Assembly: GCA_903913215.1 (NCBI GenBank)
Contig: CAIWKE010000003.1
Location: 1-64,000 of the forward strand
Source of the DNA: an uncultured Holophagaceae bacterium
GTDB lineage: Bacteria; Acidobacteriota; Holophagae; Holophagales; Holophagaceae
Reading direction: 5' to 3'
DNA: 64,000 nucleotides
Position 1 is the first letter of the stretch, and every line of letters begins with the position of its first letter. This document shows, piece by piece, positions 16,679-24,914 of the stretch. Under the pieces are notes generated by a model. That model saw nothing but the letters and a program-made list of their open reading frames with translations, was not told the DNA's origin and made no database searches. A program made the translations under genes and the position numbers.

Positions 16679-17202
16679 GCCAGATCCTTCGCGAGGACGA
16701 GATCCCGGTCCACCTGGTCGCCGATGGTGAAGTGGTGCTCGCCGACCTCGCGGAAGCCCCAGCGGGCATAGAAGGCCAGGGCCTTGGCGTTGTGCTCCCA
16801 GACGCCCAGCCAAATCTGGTCCGCGCCCCAGCCTCGGGCCAGGTCCATGGCCGCGGCCATGAGGGCCGCACCACAGCGATGGCCCTGGGCCTCCCGCAAC
16901 ACGTAGATGCGCTGCAGCTCCACAGGACGCGTTCCGGTCACGCAGGGCTCCTGGTGCCCCAGGCGCAGCTGGGCGAATCCAACAGGGCGGCCAGCCAGTT
17001 CAAGCACCAGGCCCGGACGGGTGGGGTCAGCCAACTCGGCCTGCTGCAGCGCCTCGCCATAGGCCGAATCCAGGAAGAGTTGGAGGTTCGCGGGGGTGAC
17101 CTGGTCCTCGAAAGTCTCGCGGAACGTGCGGACGCCCAGGTCCGCCAGGAGGGCGGCGTCGCCCAGAACCGCGGGACGGATGATTTGGTATGGAGCGCTC
17201 AC
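16675..17202 (-). CDS. GNAT-family N-acetyltransferase
   Basis: This 175-aa GNAT protein starts with YQIIRPAVLGDAALLADLG and FRETFEDQVTP. It contains the acetyl-CoA-binding stretch QGHRCGAALMAAAMDLARGWG and the typical ending WEHNAKALAFYARWGFREVG. The substrate cannot be predicted. The GTG start at 17202 overlaps the stop of the TfoX-like gene (GTGA), and its own stop overlaps the rsmE start (TTGA), so the three genes form a coupled operon. The longer track frame begins inside the TfoX-like gene. Confidence 0.88.
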   Translation of the reverse strand: MSAPYQIIRPAVLGDAALLADLGVRTFRETFEDQVTPANLQLFLDSAYGEALQQAELADPTRPGLVLELAGRPVGFAQLRLGHQEPCVTGTRPVELQRIYVLREAQGHRCGAALMAAAMDLARGWGADQIWLGVWEHNAKALAFYARWGFREVGEHHFTIGDQVDRDLVLAKDLA

Positions 17203-17588
17203 TTGGAGGCCTTTTTCCTGGGGGCTAATTTGGCCTTGGGTTTGGCCTTGGGCTTTGCCTTGGCTTTGGCCCGCTGCGCCACCGCAATGGCCTTGGCCAT
17301 CCACTGGGTCAGCTCATCGCTGTCCTCCAGGACCTCCTCGGGTAGCTGGTAGTACTGCATGGGCTTGTCCGGATCGCCAAAGGGCAGGAAGGGCCCCATA
17401 CCTGCGGCCACGAAGTCTGGGCGGTTGCCGTCATCCACTTTGAAATAAAGGGTGTCATCGGCCACCAGGGCGAAGGTCAGCCCCTCGGCGAAGAAGGCCA
17501 TACCACCGAACATGGCGCGGCTGCTGATGGGGCGAACCTGCCCCAACTGCTCCAGGAGGTATGTGCGGAAGCTCACTGAGACGGCCAT
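17199..17588 (-). CDS. TfoX N-terminal-domain protein
   Basis: This 129-aa protein has the TfoX N-terminal domain (LGQVRPISSRAMFGGMAFFAEGLTFALVADDTLYFKVDD), known from the competence regulator TfoX/Sxy and from many stand-alone proteins of unknown role. The last 25 residues are a Lys/Ala/Pro tail (AKAKPKAKPKAKLAPRKK) that could bind nucleic acid. It is the first gene of the coupled set with the GNAT protein and rsmE, and is divergent from ptb. Confidence 0.85.
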   Translation of the reverse strand: MAVSVSFRTYLLEQLGQVRPISSRAMFGGMAFFAEGLTFALVADDTLYFKVDDGNRPDFVAAGMGPFLPFGDPDKPMQYYQLPEEVLEDSDELTQWMAKAIAVAQRAKAKAKPKAKPKAKLAPRKKASK

Positions 17589-17645
17589 GGGACAATGCTA
17601 CCCTCCTGGCGGAAGCGTTTGGAGCGCTTCTGCACCGGAGCAGCC

Positions 17646-18548
17646 ATGGCCATCAAGACCCTCGACGACCTCCTCCGCGCGGTGCAGGACCGCCCGCGCA
17701 AGCGGCTGGCCGTGGCCTGGGCCAACGATGCGCACACCCTGGAAGGCGTGAACGCCGCCGTGGAGGCAGGCCTGGTGGAGGCTCTCCTCGTGGGCGACGA
17801 GCCCACCATGCGCCAGGTCTGCCAGGAGCTGGCCCTGCCTCCAGAGCGATTCTGCTTCATCCACGCGGCTTCGGATTCCGAGGCCGCCGCCAAAGCCGTG
17901 GGCCTCATCCGCAGCGGCGAGGCGGACCTGCTCATGAAGGGCCTCCTCAGCACGGACAAATACATGCGGGCGATCCTGAACAAGGAACAGGGCCTGCTGG
18001 AGCCTGGGGCCATCCTCAACCACGTGACCGTCATGGAGCACCCGGGCCACCCCAAGCTCATCATCGCGGGCGACGTAGCCATCATCCCCGAGCCGGACCT
18101 CAAGGAGAAGCTGGCCATCCTGGCCTCACTGGTGAGGACGGCTCAGGCCCTGGGCATTACGCTCCCCAAGGTGGCCGTGCTGTCAGCTTCGGAAGTGGTC
18201 ATGCCCAAGCTGCGCTCCAGCGCGGAGGCCGCCCTCATGTCGAAGATGGCTGAGCGGGGCCAGATCAAGGGGGCCCTGGTGGACGGTCCCATGGCTCTGG
18301 ACGGCGCCCTTGATCCCGAATCCGCCCGCATCAAGGGCATGGGCGGCCCCGTGGCCGGCGACGCGGACTGCCTGCTCTTCCCCTTCCTGGAAGCGGGCAA
18401 CACCTTCTACAAGGCCGGCACCAAGCTGGGCGGCGCTGAAGTGGCCGCCGTGGTGGCCGGTGCCCGCGTGCCCTGCGTCCTCAGCAGCCGTGGGGACAGC
18501 GCCAAGACCAAGCTCAGCTCCATCGCCCTGGCGGCCCTGCTGGCCTAA
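17646..18548 (+). CDS. ptb: Phosphate butyryltransferase (phosphotransacylase)
   Basis: This 300-aa enzyme converts an acyl-CoA (typically butyryl-CoA) and phosphate to acyl-phosphate and CoA. The length and the motifs LLVGDEP, EADLLMKGLLSTDKYMRAIL, LNHVTVMEHPGHPKLIIAGDVAI, VDGPMALDGAL and GDADCLLFPFLEAGNTFYKAG fit Ptb of the PTA_PTB family rather than acetate-specific Pta. ATG 17646 begins the homologous region. The frame continues upstream to 17595 without support. A partner kinase is encoded 1.1 kb downstream on the other strand as part of a fusion, with which this enzyme is partly redundant. Confidence 0.9.
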   Translation: MAIKTLDDLLRAVQDRPRKRLAVAWANDAHTLEGVNAAVEAGLVEALLVGDEPTMRQVCQELALPPERFCFIHAASDSEAAAKAVGLIRSGEADLLMKGLLSTDKYMRAILNKEQGLLEPGAILNHVTVMEHPGHPKLIIAGDVAIIPEPDLKEKLAILASLVRTAQALGITLPKVAVLSASEVVMPKLRSSAEAALMSKMAERGQIKGALVDGPMALDGALDPESARIKGMGGPVAGDADCLLFPFLEAGNTFYKAGTKLGGAEVAAVVAGARVPCVLSSRGDSAKTKLSSIALAALLA

Positions 18549-18733
18549 CAACTGATCCACCACGAAGACACTAAGACGCCAAGAAAAAAAGAACAAAATC
18601 ATCCACAGAGGGCGCAGAGGGAGAAACGCAATCGGGGACAGGTCTTGGCTCTGCGAGGTACGACAATCATCAATGAATCAAGGCCAGCTTCCCTTTATTC
18701 TCTGCGCCCTCTGCGTCCTCTGCGGTTCAAAAT
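18549..18733. repeat. Composite repeat region R4 (CGAAGA left arm plus CAGAGG element)
   Basis: The region opens immediately after the ptb stop with AACTGATCCACCACGAAGAC, a typical left end. Its own right arm is missing. A complete CAGAGG-type element follows: CCACAGAGGGCGCAGAGGG (18603) pairs with CTCTGCGCCCTCTGCGTCC (18700) and ends GCGGTTCAAAATCAG. It appears to be one element inserted into, or replacing part of, another. Confidence 0.7.
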
Positions 18734-18763
18734 CAGTAGCCCCTAAGTCGAAAAGGACCACCC

Positions 18764-19477
18764 ATGAACCCCTTCGAACAGCCCAGCCCCGCCGAGGCCG
18801 CCGCCGTGGATGCGGCCATCACCAGTCGCCACTCCATGCGGGCCTTCCTGCCCACGCCCATCCCCCGCACCACCATTGAAGACATCCTGCGGGTGGCCTC
18901 GCGCGCCCCTTCGGGCACCAATACCCAGCCCTGGCAGGTGCACGTACTCACAGGCGCGGCCCGCCAGCGCCTGTCAGATCGCATCAGCGCCATCTACGCC
19001 AACCCCGAGGAGCTGGCCACGCATGTGGAGGAGTATTCCTACTACCCGAAGACCTGGGCCTCGCCCTACATCGAGCGCCGCCGCAAGGTGGGCTGGGATC
19101 TCTACGGCCTGCTGGGCATCGCCAAGACCGACAAGGACCGCATGCAGCAACAGCACGGCCGCAATTACCGCTTCTTCGACGCCCCGGTGGGTCTCATCTT
19201 CAGCATCGACCGCGCCATGCAGGCGGGCAGCTGGCTGGACTACGGCATGTTCCTGGAGAACATCATGATCGCCGCCCGGGCCCGGGGCCTGCACACCTGC
19301 CCCCAGGCGGCCTTCACCCAGTTCCACAAAGTCATCGGCGAGGAACTCAACTTCACCCCCGACCAGATGCTCGTCTGCGGCATGGCCCTGGGCTACGCCG
19401 ATCCCGACGCCGTGGAGAACAGCCTCGTCACCGAGCGCGCGCCAGTTTCCGAGTTCGCCACCTTCATCGAAAACTAG
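18764..19477 (+). CDS. Nitroreductase-family flavoprotein
   Basis: This 237-aa protein belongs to the FMN-dependent nitroreductase fold. It shows SRHSMRAFLPTPIP (FMN phosphate contacts), RVASRAPSGTNTQPWQVHVLTG, SWLDYGMFLENIMIAARARGLHTCPQAAF and MLVCGMALGYADPDAVEN. Such enzymes reduce nitroaromatics, quinones or enones with NAD(P)H, and the physiological substrate here is not predictable. The ATG is preceded by AAAGGA. Position between ptb and the Pta-Buk fusion does not by itself imply a shared pathway. Confidence 0.88.
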   Translation: MNPFEQPSPAEAAAVDAAITSRHSMRAFLPTPIPRTTIEDILRVASRAPSGTNTQPWQVHVLTGAARQRLSDRISAIYANPEELATHVEEYSYYPKTWASPYIERRRKVGWDLYGLLGIAKTDKDRMQQQHGRNYRFFDAPVGLIFSIDRAMQAGSWLDYGMFLENIMIAARARGLHTCPQAAFTQFHKVIGEELNFTPDQMLVCGMALGYADPDAVENSLVTERAPVSEFATFIEN

Positions 19478-19479
19478 AA

Positions 19480-19577
19480 ACCACAAAGAACAGCTTTAAC
19501 CACAAAAAACACAGAGGGCACAAAGAAATGCCCCTGGGTTCTTTGTGTTCTTTGTGTTTTTTGTGTTCTTTGTGGCC
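19480..19577. repeat. Inverted-repeat element R5 (CACAAAGA subfamily)
   Basis: The left part ACCACAAAGAAC...ACACAGAGGGCACAAAGAAA pairs with TTCTTTGTGTTCTTTGTG...TTTGTGGCC. The arms contain four to five CACAAAGA units each. It is AT-richer than its surroundings and starts 3 nt after the nitroreductase stop. Confidence 0.75.
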
Positions 19578-19619
19578 AATTATCTTTCCGGCTTTGAGGT
19601 AAATTCCCAAGCAGCCCTG

Positions 19620-19677
19620 CCCCTTTAGCGCCCTTTAGCGCCCTTTCGCGCCTTTTACGGTTCCGTTTTTTTACGGT
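19620..19677. repeat. Tandem 10-bp repeat and repeated TTTACGGT
   Basis: CCCTTTAGCG occurs twice and then as CCCTTTCGCG in exact 10-bp register (19621-19650). The motif TTTTACGGT follows twice. The units are the complement of the CGCGAAAGGG units seen at 62762-62790, so this is probably a right arm of the same repeat family. It lies just past the stop of the Pta-Buk fusion gene. Confidence 0.6.
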
Positions 19678-19692
19678 AAACCCTTCGCGGAT

Positions 19693-21903
19693 TCATCCCT
19701 GCGGCGGATAGTCCTGGGCTATTTCGCGGCCACTGAGCACGCGCAGGGCGCCCTTGGCGAGGGCGGCCATTTCGTTCTCGCCGGGGTAGACCACCACGGG
19801 GCAGCCGAGCGCTGCGGTGAGGCGGCGCAGTTCGTCCACCAGCTTGGCGGAGCGGGCCATGCCTCCGGTGAGGAGGATGGCGTCGGTGGGTTCACCTTCG
19901 AAGGCGGGAGCCAGGGCCGTGATGCCCTTGGCGATCTGATAGACCATGCCGTCATAGACCAAGCTTGCTTCCGGGTCTCCGGCCGCCACACGGCGCTCAA
20001 CCTCGCGCAGGTCCGCAGTGCCCAGCAGGTTCAGGAGGCCGCCTCGCCCCTTGTTGAGGAGCTTCAGCTCGGCCTGGGTGTACTTGCCCGAGAAGCAGAG
20101 CTCAATGAGTTGGCCCGGGGGCAGGCTGCCGGTGCGTTGGGGTGAGAAGGGGCCTTCGCCGTCCAGGCCGTTGTTCACGTCGATGTAGCGGCCTCGGCAG
20201 TGGGCGCCCACGGTGATGCCGCCGCCCATGTGGCTGACGATGACATTGATTCGCTCATAGAAGGTCTCGTGCTCCTCCGCGTAGCGCCGGGCCGTGGCGA
20301 TCTGATTCAGGGCGTGGCTGATGATGCGCCGGGGCAGCTCCTTCAGGCCTGAGATCTTCACCTTGGGCGCGGCCTCGTCCACCACCACCGGATCTACGAT
20401 GTAGGCGGGCTTGCCCGTGCCCGCCACCAGTTCCGCGGCGATGAGGGCCCCCAGGTTGGAGGCGTGCTCCCCGCGCTGCCCGGCCCGCAGATCTGCCAGC
20501 ATGGCGGGCCCCACGTTCCAGGTGCCGTGGGGGATGGGCCGCAACAGCCCGCCCCGCCCGGCCACGGCATCCAGATCCTCCAGCTGGAAGCCCTTTTCCG
20601 CCAGGAAGGCGAGGACCGCGTCCTTGCGGAAGCCAAACTGCCCGGTGATGGGCTGGCCCTCGAAGGCCTTGAGGGCCTCAGCAGGATGCTGGATCTCCTC
20701 CGTGAAGCGCTCCTCGTCGCCTTCGAAGAGCGAGGTCTTGGTGGAGGTGGAGCCGGGGTTCAGCACCAGCACCCGGTGGCGGCGGAAGAAGGTGTCCTTG
20801 GGGGTGCGCTGCCATTCGCCGTAGTGGTGCAGGCGCATGACCGAGGCCTTCACCGCCAAGCGGATGTCCTCGGGGGTGCAGTCCATGGGCAGGTCCACGC
20901 CCTGGAACCAGAGCCCGAACATCACCGGGAATTTGCGGGCGCCGGGGAAGCGCGTGCCGTAGAGGCTGTAGAGCAGGTTCCCCATGTCCAGGTTGGGACA
21001 GACGATGACGTTGACGCCGCCCTCCCAGGGCAGATCCTCGGCGTGGTAGAGGCCCGCGGAGCGCCGGGACAGGGCCACGCTCACCTTCACCTCGCCCCGG
21101 ATGCGGATGCTGGCGTAGCGCTGGGCGTGCTTGACCCGCTCCGCAAGGATGGCGGGCACCAGGTCCGCGGCCTCCCGCACCAGCTGTGGCGAAGGACCTT
21201 CGTCGCTGCCGCGGTTGGAGTAAGACACCATGGCGCAGCGGATCTCAGGCAGGACGTCCTCGGGGATGAGGTCCCGGGCCACGGCGCAGGTGCCCACAGC
21301 CACCTCCGCCAGGGTGCGGGGGCTCATTGTGGCGTTCACGCCCACATCGCCGAAGACCACGATGTTATGGGGGTAGACCTCCTCGGGATGCTCGTCGGGC
21401 AGCACGAAGACGCCAGCCTCGCAGCAGACGCTGCGCTGGGCCAGCAGCTCCACCATGGGCCGGAAAAAGGCCTTGGCCTCGTGGCTCGCGCCGCCCACCA
21501 CCATGTCCGCGTGACCCAGCTTCACAGCCCAGATGCCGAAACGGCCAGGCTCCGAGACCAGGGCGCGGGCCTCCTCGATGCACATGGGCCGCTCGTGCTC
21601 CTGGCACCAGGCCAGGCAGGCGGCGGCAAAAGACTCCACCAGGTCAGGCCGCTCCGCGGGAACCACGAAGGCGCTCTCGGCCAGGGTGTAGGCCACCCGG
21701 TCCTCAGACAGGTGTTTCAGATCCCGCGCCGCCAGGGCGCGCAGCTCGGCCTCGGAGGCCAGGAAGACCGGCCGGATGAAGCGGCTCAAGTGGCAGGCCG
21801 CCTCGAAGGTGCGGGGCTCCAGGGCCTCAGGAAACACCACCGTGGGGCGGTTCCGGGGCAGGGCCAGCAGGCGGCTGTCGAGGGAGGCTTCGATGTCAAA
21901 CAT
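19693..21903 (-). CDS. Fused phosphotransacylase-butyrate kinase
   Basis: A single uninterrupted 736-aa frame joins two enzymes. Residues about 1-370 are a PTA/PTB-type phosphotransacylase (RNRPTVVFPEALEPRTFEAA, LGHADMVVGGASHEAKAFFRP, PHNIVVFGDVGVNATMSP, GVNVIVCPNLDMGNLLYSL). Residues about 378-736 are a full-length butyrate kinase. Its start is VLVLNPGSTSTKTSLFEGDE, and AGRGGLLRPIPHGTWNV, INVIVSHMGGGITVGAHCRG and TDAILLTGGMARSAKLVDEL follow. Together they would turn an acyl-CoA plus phosphate and ADP into the free acid and ATP, with the acyl-phosphate possibly channelled. GGAG lies 5 nt before the ATG. Separate ptb nearby suggests two acyl specificities. Chain length is inferred, since acetate, propionate or branched substrates remain possible. 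Confidence 0.93.
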   Translation of the reverse strand: MFDIEASLDSRLLALPRNRPTVVFPEALEPRTFEAACHLSRFIRPVFLASEAELRALAARDLKHLSEDRVAYTLAESAFVVPAERPDLVESFAAACLAWCQEHERPMCIEEARALVSEPGRFGIWAVKLGHADMVVGGASHEAKAFFRPMVELLAQRSVCCEAGVFVLPDEHPEEVYPHNIVVFGDVGVNATMSPRTLAEVAVGTCAVARDLIPEDVLPEIRCAMVSYSNRGSDEGPSPQLVREAADLVPAILAERVKHAQRYASIRIRGEVKVSVALSRRSAGLYHAEDLPWEGGVNVIVCPNLDMGNLLYSLYGTRFPGARKFPVMFGLWFQGVDLPMDCTPEDIRLAVKASVMRLHHYGEWQRTPKDTFFRRHRVLVLNPGSTSTKTSLFEGDEERFTEEIQHPAEALKAFEGQPITGQFGFRKDAVLAFLAEKGFQLEDLDAVAGRGGLLRPIPHGTWNVGPAMLADLRAGQRGEHASNLGALIAAELVAGTGKPAYIVDPVVVDEAAPKVKISGLKELPRRIISHALNQIATARRYAEEHETFYERINVIVSHMGGGITVGAHCRGRYIDVNNGLDGEGPFSPQRTGSLPPGQLIELCFSGKYTQAELKLLNKGRGGLLNLLGTADLREVERRVAAGDPEASLVYDGMVYQIAKGITALAPAFEGEPTDAILLTGGMARSAKLVDELRRLTAALGCPVVVYPGENEMAALAKGALRVLSGREIAQDYPPQG

Positions 21904-21990
21904 GGGACTCCAAGGCCAGCAAAGGCCTGTCGGCGCTGAGTCTAGCAGGGGGATCCGCCCCCCTTCCCGGGGGCTACCTCAGTTGTGATG

Positions 21991-22614
21991 TCAGCGGTCT
22001 GTGGCCCGCACGGATTCCACCCAGATCACCTCGCAGGAGCCGTCCCCCGTATCCAGTCGGCTGAGGCTGCTGACCCAGTGCCAACCATCGGACCCGTCGG
22101 CGCGGATGAGCTGTCCCTGCAGCTCCAGGAGCTGACCTGGTCGCACCGCCAAGAGCTTATTCTCCACGACGCGACTGGCGGGGATCATGTGCATGTTCGC
22201 GGAGTGGGAGCTGACCTCCCCCGCAGGAATGGGCAGGTGGGTGGCCGTCCAGAAATACCAGCGCCCCCGCTGGGAGATGGAGAGGCTCTGCAGGACCCGG
22301 GTATCGGACATGGGGCCCCAGCCCAGGACGAAGTCCACCGGCGAGAGCTCGGCGGCCCGGTCGAACCGGTAACGCTCCCGGCTCAGCACCCGGGCCCGCA
22401 GGGTGAAGTCCGCCAGGGGGGTGAAGGTATGGTTCCGGCGGGTCCAGGTGCTGCGGGAAGCCGGCTCCGTCTGCCGAGGTTCCTCTGCGACCAGGATCCC
22501 CGGGGGCTGAGCCAGGGCGCGGCCCTGCCACCAGGTGAAGCCCGCCATCGCCAGGAGGCCGACCAAGACCAGCCGGCCCAGGCGCTCCTTCAGCCAATCG
22601 ATCCATTCGTCCAT
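21991..22614 (-). CDS. Membrane-anchored protein with HSANMH motif, uncharacterised
   Basis: This 207-aa protein has a single N-terminal membrane segment (LVLVGLLAMAGFTWW), leaving the rest outside the cytoplasm. A compact domain contains FTLRARVLSRERYRFD, LGWGPMSDTRVLQSL and ISQRGRWYFW. HSANMHMIPA and GWHWVSSLSRLDTGDGSCE follow. I recall similar conserved proteins of unknown function carrying the LGWGPMSD and HSANMH signatures, but I cannot name the family. ATG 22614 begins the membrane anchor, and the longer track frame runs into the divergent SPFH gene's promoter region. It is divergent from that gene. Confidence 0.75.
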   Translation of the reverse strand: MDEWIDWLKERLGRLVLVGLLAMAGFTWWQGRALAQPPGILVAEEPRQTEPASRSTWTRRNHTFTPLADFTLRARVLSRERYRFDRAAELSPVDFVLGWGPMSDTRVLQSLSISQRGRWYFWTATHLPIPAGEVSSHSANMHMIPASRVVENKLLAVRPGQLLELQGQLIRADGSDGWHWVSSLSRLDTGDGSCEVIWVESVRATDR

Positions 22615-22816
22615 ATCCAAGCCTAGCGGATCGGTGACGGCCGTCACGGCGCCAGGGAAGCCTTTGCCTATTCTTTGTGCCTTCGTATGGTTCTTTCCGC
22701 CCTGGTTCCCAGTCGCCCGCTCCCCCCGGAGTCGGGGCGCAGGGCTGCGGAAAACCACTCCGACCCGGGCGGGACGGCGCCCCGGGTCGCCCCCCTTCCC
22801 GTCCCCTGGAGTAACC

Positions 22817-24853
22817 ATGAACCTCGTGTGGTTCGCTGAAAATCCCGGCCTGAGCATCCTGTCGCTGCTGCTCCTGGCCTTCACCCTCCTATTGCTCTCC
22901 AAGTGGATCCGCTACATCCCGAACAACCGGGTGGGCGTTGTGGAAAAGCTAATCAGCGGCAAGGGCTCCGTGAAATCCGGCCTCATCGCCATGGGCGGCG
23001 AGGCGGGCTTCCAGCCCCAGCTGCTGCGGGGCGGCTGGCACCTGCTGACCCCCTTCCAGTACCGCATCCACAAGCTGCCCTTGGTAATCATCCCCCAGGG
23101 CAAGATCGGCTACGTCTTCGCCCGGGACGGCAAGGACCTGCCGCCCTCCCAGGCCCTGGCCAGCAACGCCCACGGGGCTGATTTCCAGGACCTCTTGTCC
23201 TTCATCCAGGGGGGCGGCGAGAAAGGCCCCCAGCGCCAGGTCCTGCGCGAAGGCATGTACGCCATCAATCTGGCCCAGTTCGTGGTGCTCACCGAGGACC
23301 AGCTCTACTACCTGCCACTGGACCGCAGCGAGCTGGAGACCTTCCAGAAGATGAGCGCCATCATCAGCGAGCGGGCCGGCTGGCGTCCGGTCATCATCCG
23401 GGGCGCCGACGACGCCGTGGGCATCGTGACCGTCCACGACGGGCCTTCCCTGGCCAGCGGTGAGATCATCGCCCTCACCGTGGGCGAGGACACGAAGCAG
23501 GTCAGCTCGTACCACAACAACTTCCAGGACGCTGACAAGTTCCTGGTGGCCGGTGGCCGTCGTGGCCGCCAGTACCAGGTGCTGGTGGAAGGCACCTATT
23601 ACATCAACCGCCTCTTCGCCACGGTGGAGCTGATTCCCAAGACCGTGGTGGAGGTAGGCACCGTGGGTGTGGTGGTGAGCTACACCGGCGAGATCGGCGC
23701 CGACATCAGCGGCCAGGAGTACCGCCACGGCGAGCTGGTGGCCAAGGGCAGCCGCGGCGTCTGGAGCGAACCCCTGCTGCCGGGCAAGTACGCCTTCAAC
23801 ACCTACGCCGGCAAGGTGCTCATGGTGCCCACCACCAATTTCATTTTGAAGTGGAGCAAGGGCGAGGTGGGCAGCCACAAGTTCGATGAGAATCTGGCTG
23901 AAGTCAGCCTCATCACCAAGGACGCCTTCGAGCCCAGCCTGCCCCTCTCGGTGGTGGTGCACATCGACTACCGCAAGGCCCCCCTGGTCATCCAGCGCTT
24001 CGGCGACATCAAGAAGCTGGTGGAGCAGACCCTGGATCCCATGGTCAGCGCCTACTTCAAGAACATCGGCCAGACGCGCACCCTCATCCAGCTCATCCAG
24101 GACCGCAGCAATATCCAGGAACAGAGCGGCACGCAGATGAAGGAGAAGTTCGCCCAGTACAACTTGGAGCTGCAGGAGGTCCTCATCGGCACGCCCACCA
24201 GCGGCGCCCCCGGCGGGCAGATCGAACAGATCCTCGTGCAGCTGCGCAGCCGCCAGATCGCCGACGAGCAGGTGGAGACCTACGGCCGCCAGCAGAGCGC
24301 CGCCGTGAAGGAGCGGGAGCTGCGTGAGGCCGAGGCCCGCGCCAAGCAGCAGACCCTGCTGACGGAATCCGCCATCGGCATCGAGGTGCAGAGCAACACC
24401 GGCAAGGCCGAGTACGCCAAGGCCCAGCAGCAGGCCGCCCAGATCCAGACCCTGGCCGGCGCCGAGGCGGAGAAGGTGCGCCTCATGGGCGAAGGCGAGG
24501 CCAAGCGCATCAAGGTCATGGCCGAGGCCCAGGCCGAGCAGGCCGCCCGGGTGGGCATCGCCCAGGCCATGGCCATCGAGGAACAGGTTCGCGCCTACGG
24601 CGGCCCGCAGTTCCAGCTGGTGCAGCAGGTCATGAGCCGCTTCGCCGAAGCCATCGAGAAGTCCCAGGTGGACGTCGTCCCCAAGATCCACATGGGCGGC
24701 GGTGCCCAGGGCGGTGGCAGCCTCATCGAAAGCCTGCTGGGCCTCCTGCTCAGCGAGAAGGCCGGGCAGCTGGCGGGCGTCACCACCGGCACCCCGCCCA
24801 ATCCCGAGGCCGAGGCCCTGAAGGCGGTGATGCGGCAGAACTTGATGAAGTAG
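22817..24853 (+). CDS. Flotillin-like SPFH-domain membrane protein
   Basis: This 678-aa protein has an N-terminal membrane segment (LSILSLLLLAFTLLLLSKWI). It then has YIPNNRVGVVEKLISGKGSV and a long beta-rich SPFH/band-7 region. The C-terminal part is a long Ala/Glu/Gln coiled coil (REAEARAKQQTLLTESAIGI, KAQQQAAQIQTLAGAEAEKV, GEAKRIKVMAEAQAEQAARV) of flotillin type. A Gly-rich stretch and a hydrophobic tail end it. Flotillins oligomerise and organise membrane microdomains, and the specific role here is unknown. ATG 22817 has GGAG 5 nt before it. A strong hairpin follows the stop. Confidence 0.9.
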   Translation: MNLVWFAENPGLSILSLLLLAFTLLLLSKWIRYIPNNRVGVVEKLISGKGSVKSGLIAMGGEAGFQPQLLRGGWHLLTPFQYRIHKLPLVIIPQGKIGYVFARDGKDLPPSQALASNAHGADFQDLLSFIQGGGEKGPQRQVLREGMYAINLAQFVVLTEDQLYYLPLDRSELETFQKMSAIISERAGWRPVIIRGADDAVGIVTVHDGPSLASGEIIALTVGEDTKQVSSYHNNFQDADKFLVAGGRRGRQYQVLVEGTYYINRLFATVELIPKTVVEVGTVGVVVSYTGEIGADISGQEYRHGELVAKGSRGVWSEPLLPGKYAFNTYAGKVLMVPTTNFILKWSKGEVGSHKFDENLAEVSLITKDAFEPSLPLSVVVHIDYRKAPLVIQRFGDIKKLVEQTLDPMVSAYFKNIGQTRTLIQLIQDRSNIQEQSGTQMKEKFAQYNLELQEVLIGTPTSGAPGGQIEQILVQLRSRQIADEQVETYGRQQSAAVKERELREAEARAKQQTLLTESAIGIEVQSNTGKAEYAKAQQQAAQIQTLAGAEAEKVRLMGEGEAKRIKVMAEAQAEQAARVGIAQAMAIEEQVRAYGGPQFQLVQQVMSRFAEAIEKSQVDVVPKIHMGGGAQGGGSLIESLLGLLLSEKAGQLAGVTTGTPPNPEAEALKAVMRQNLMK

Positions 24854-24863
24854 CCCGCACTGC

Positions 24864-24895
24864 TCCCGATTCGGGGCCCCTGCCCCGAATCGGGA
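24864..24895. terminator. 13-bp perfect hairpin after the SPFH gene
   Basis: TCCCGATTCGGGG and CCCCGAATCGGGA flank a 6-nt loop 10 nt past the stop codon. No T-run follows, so termination may be weak or Rho-assisted. It separates the SPFH gene from the TPR gene 20 nt later. Confidence 0.6.
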
Positions 24896-24914
24896 GATGG
24901 GTTAATATTGCCGA

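Noticed and set aside
18549-18733. CRISPR array or tandem repeat locus
   Set aside because: The repeats here and in other gaps are inverted arms of short units without regular spacers, and no cas gene is in the window.
18764-21903. Nitroreductase as part of a butyrate operon
   Set aside because: It is on the opposite strand to the Pta-Buk fusion and separated from ptb by a 215-bp repeat region, so shared transcription is not supported.
22949-24691. 580-aa minus-strand frame
   Set aside because: Shadow of the SPFH gene, Leu/His/Gly-rich only.
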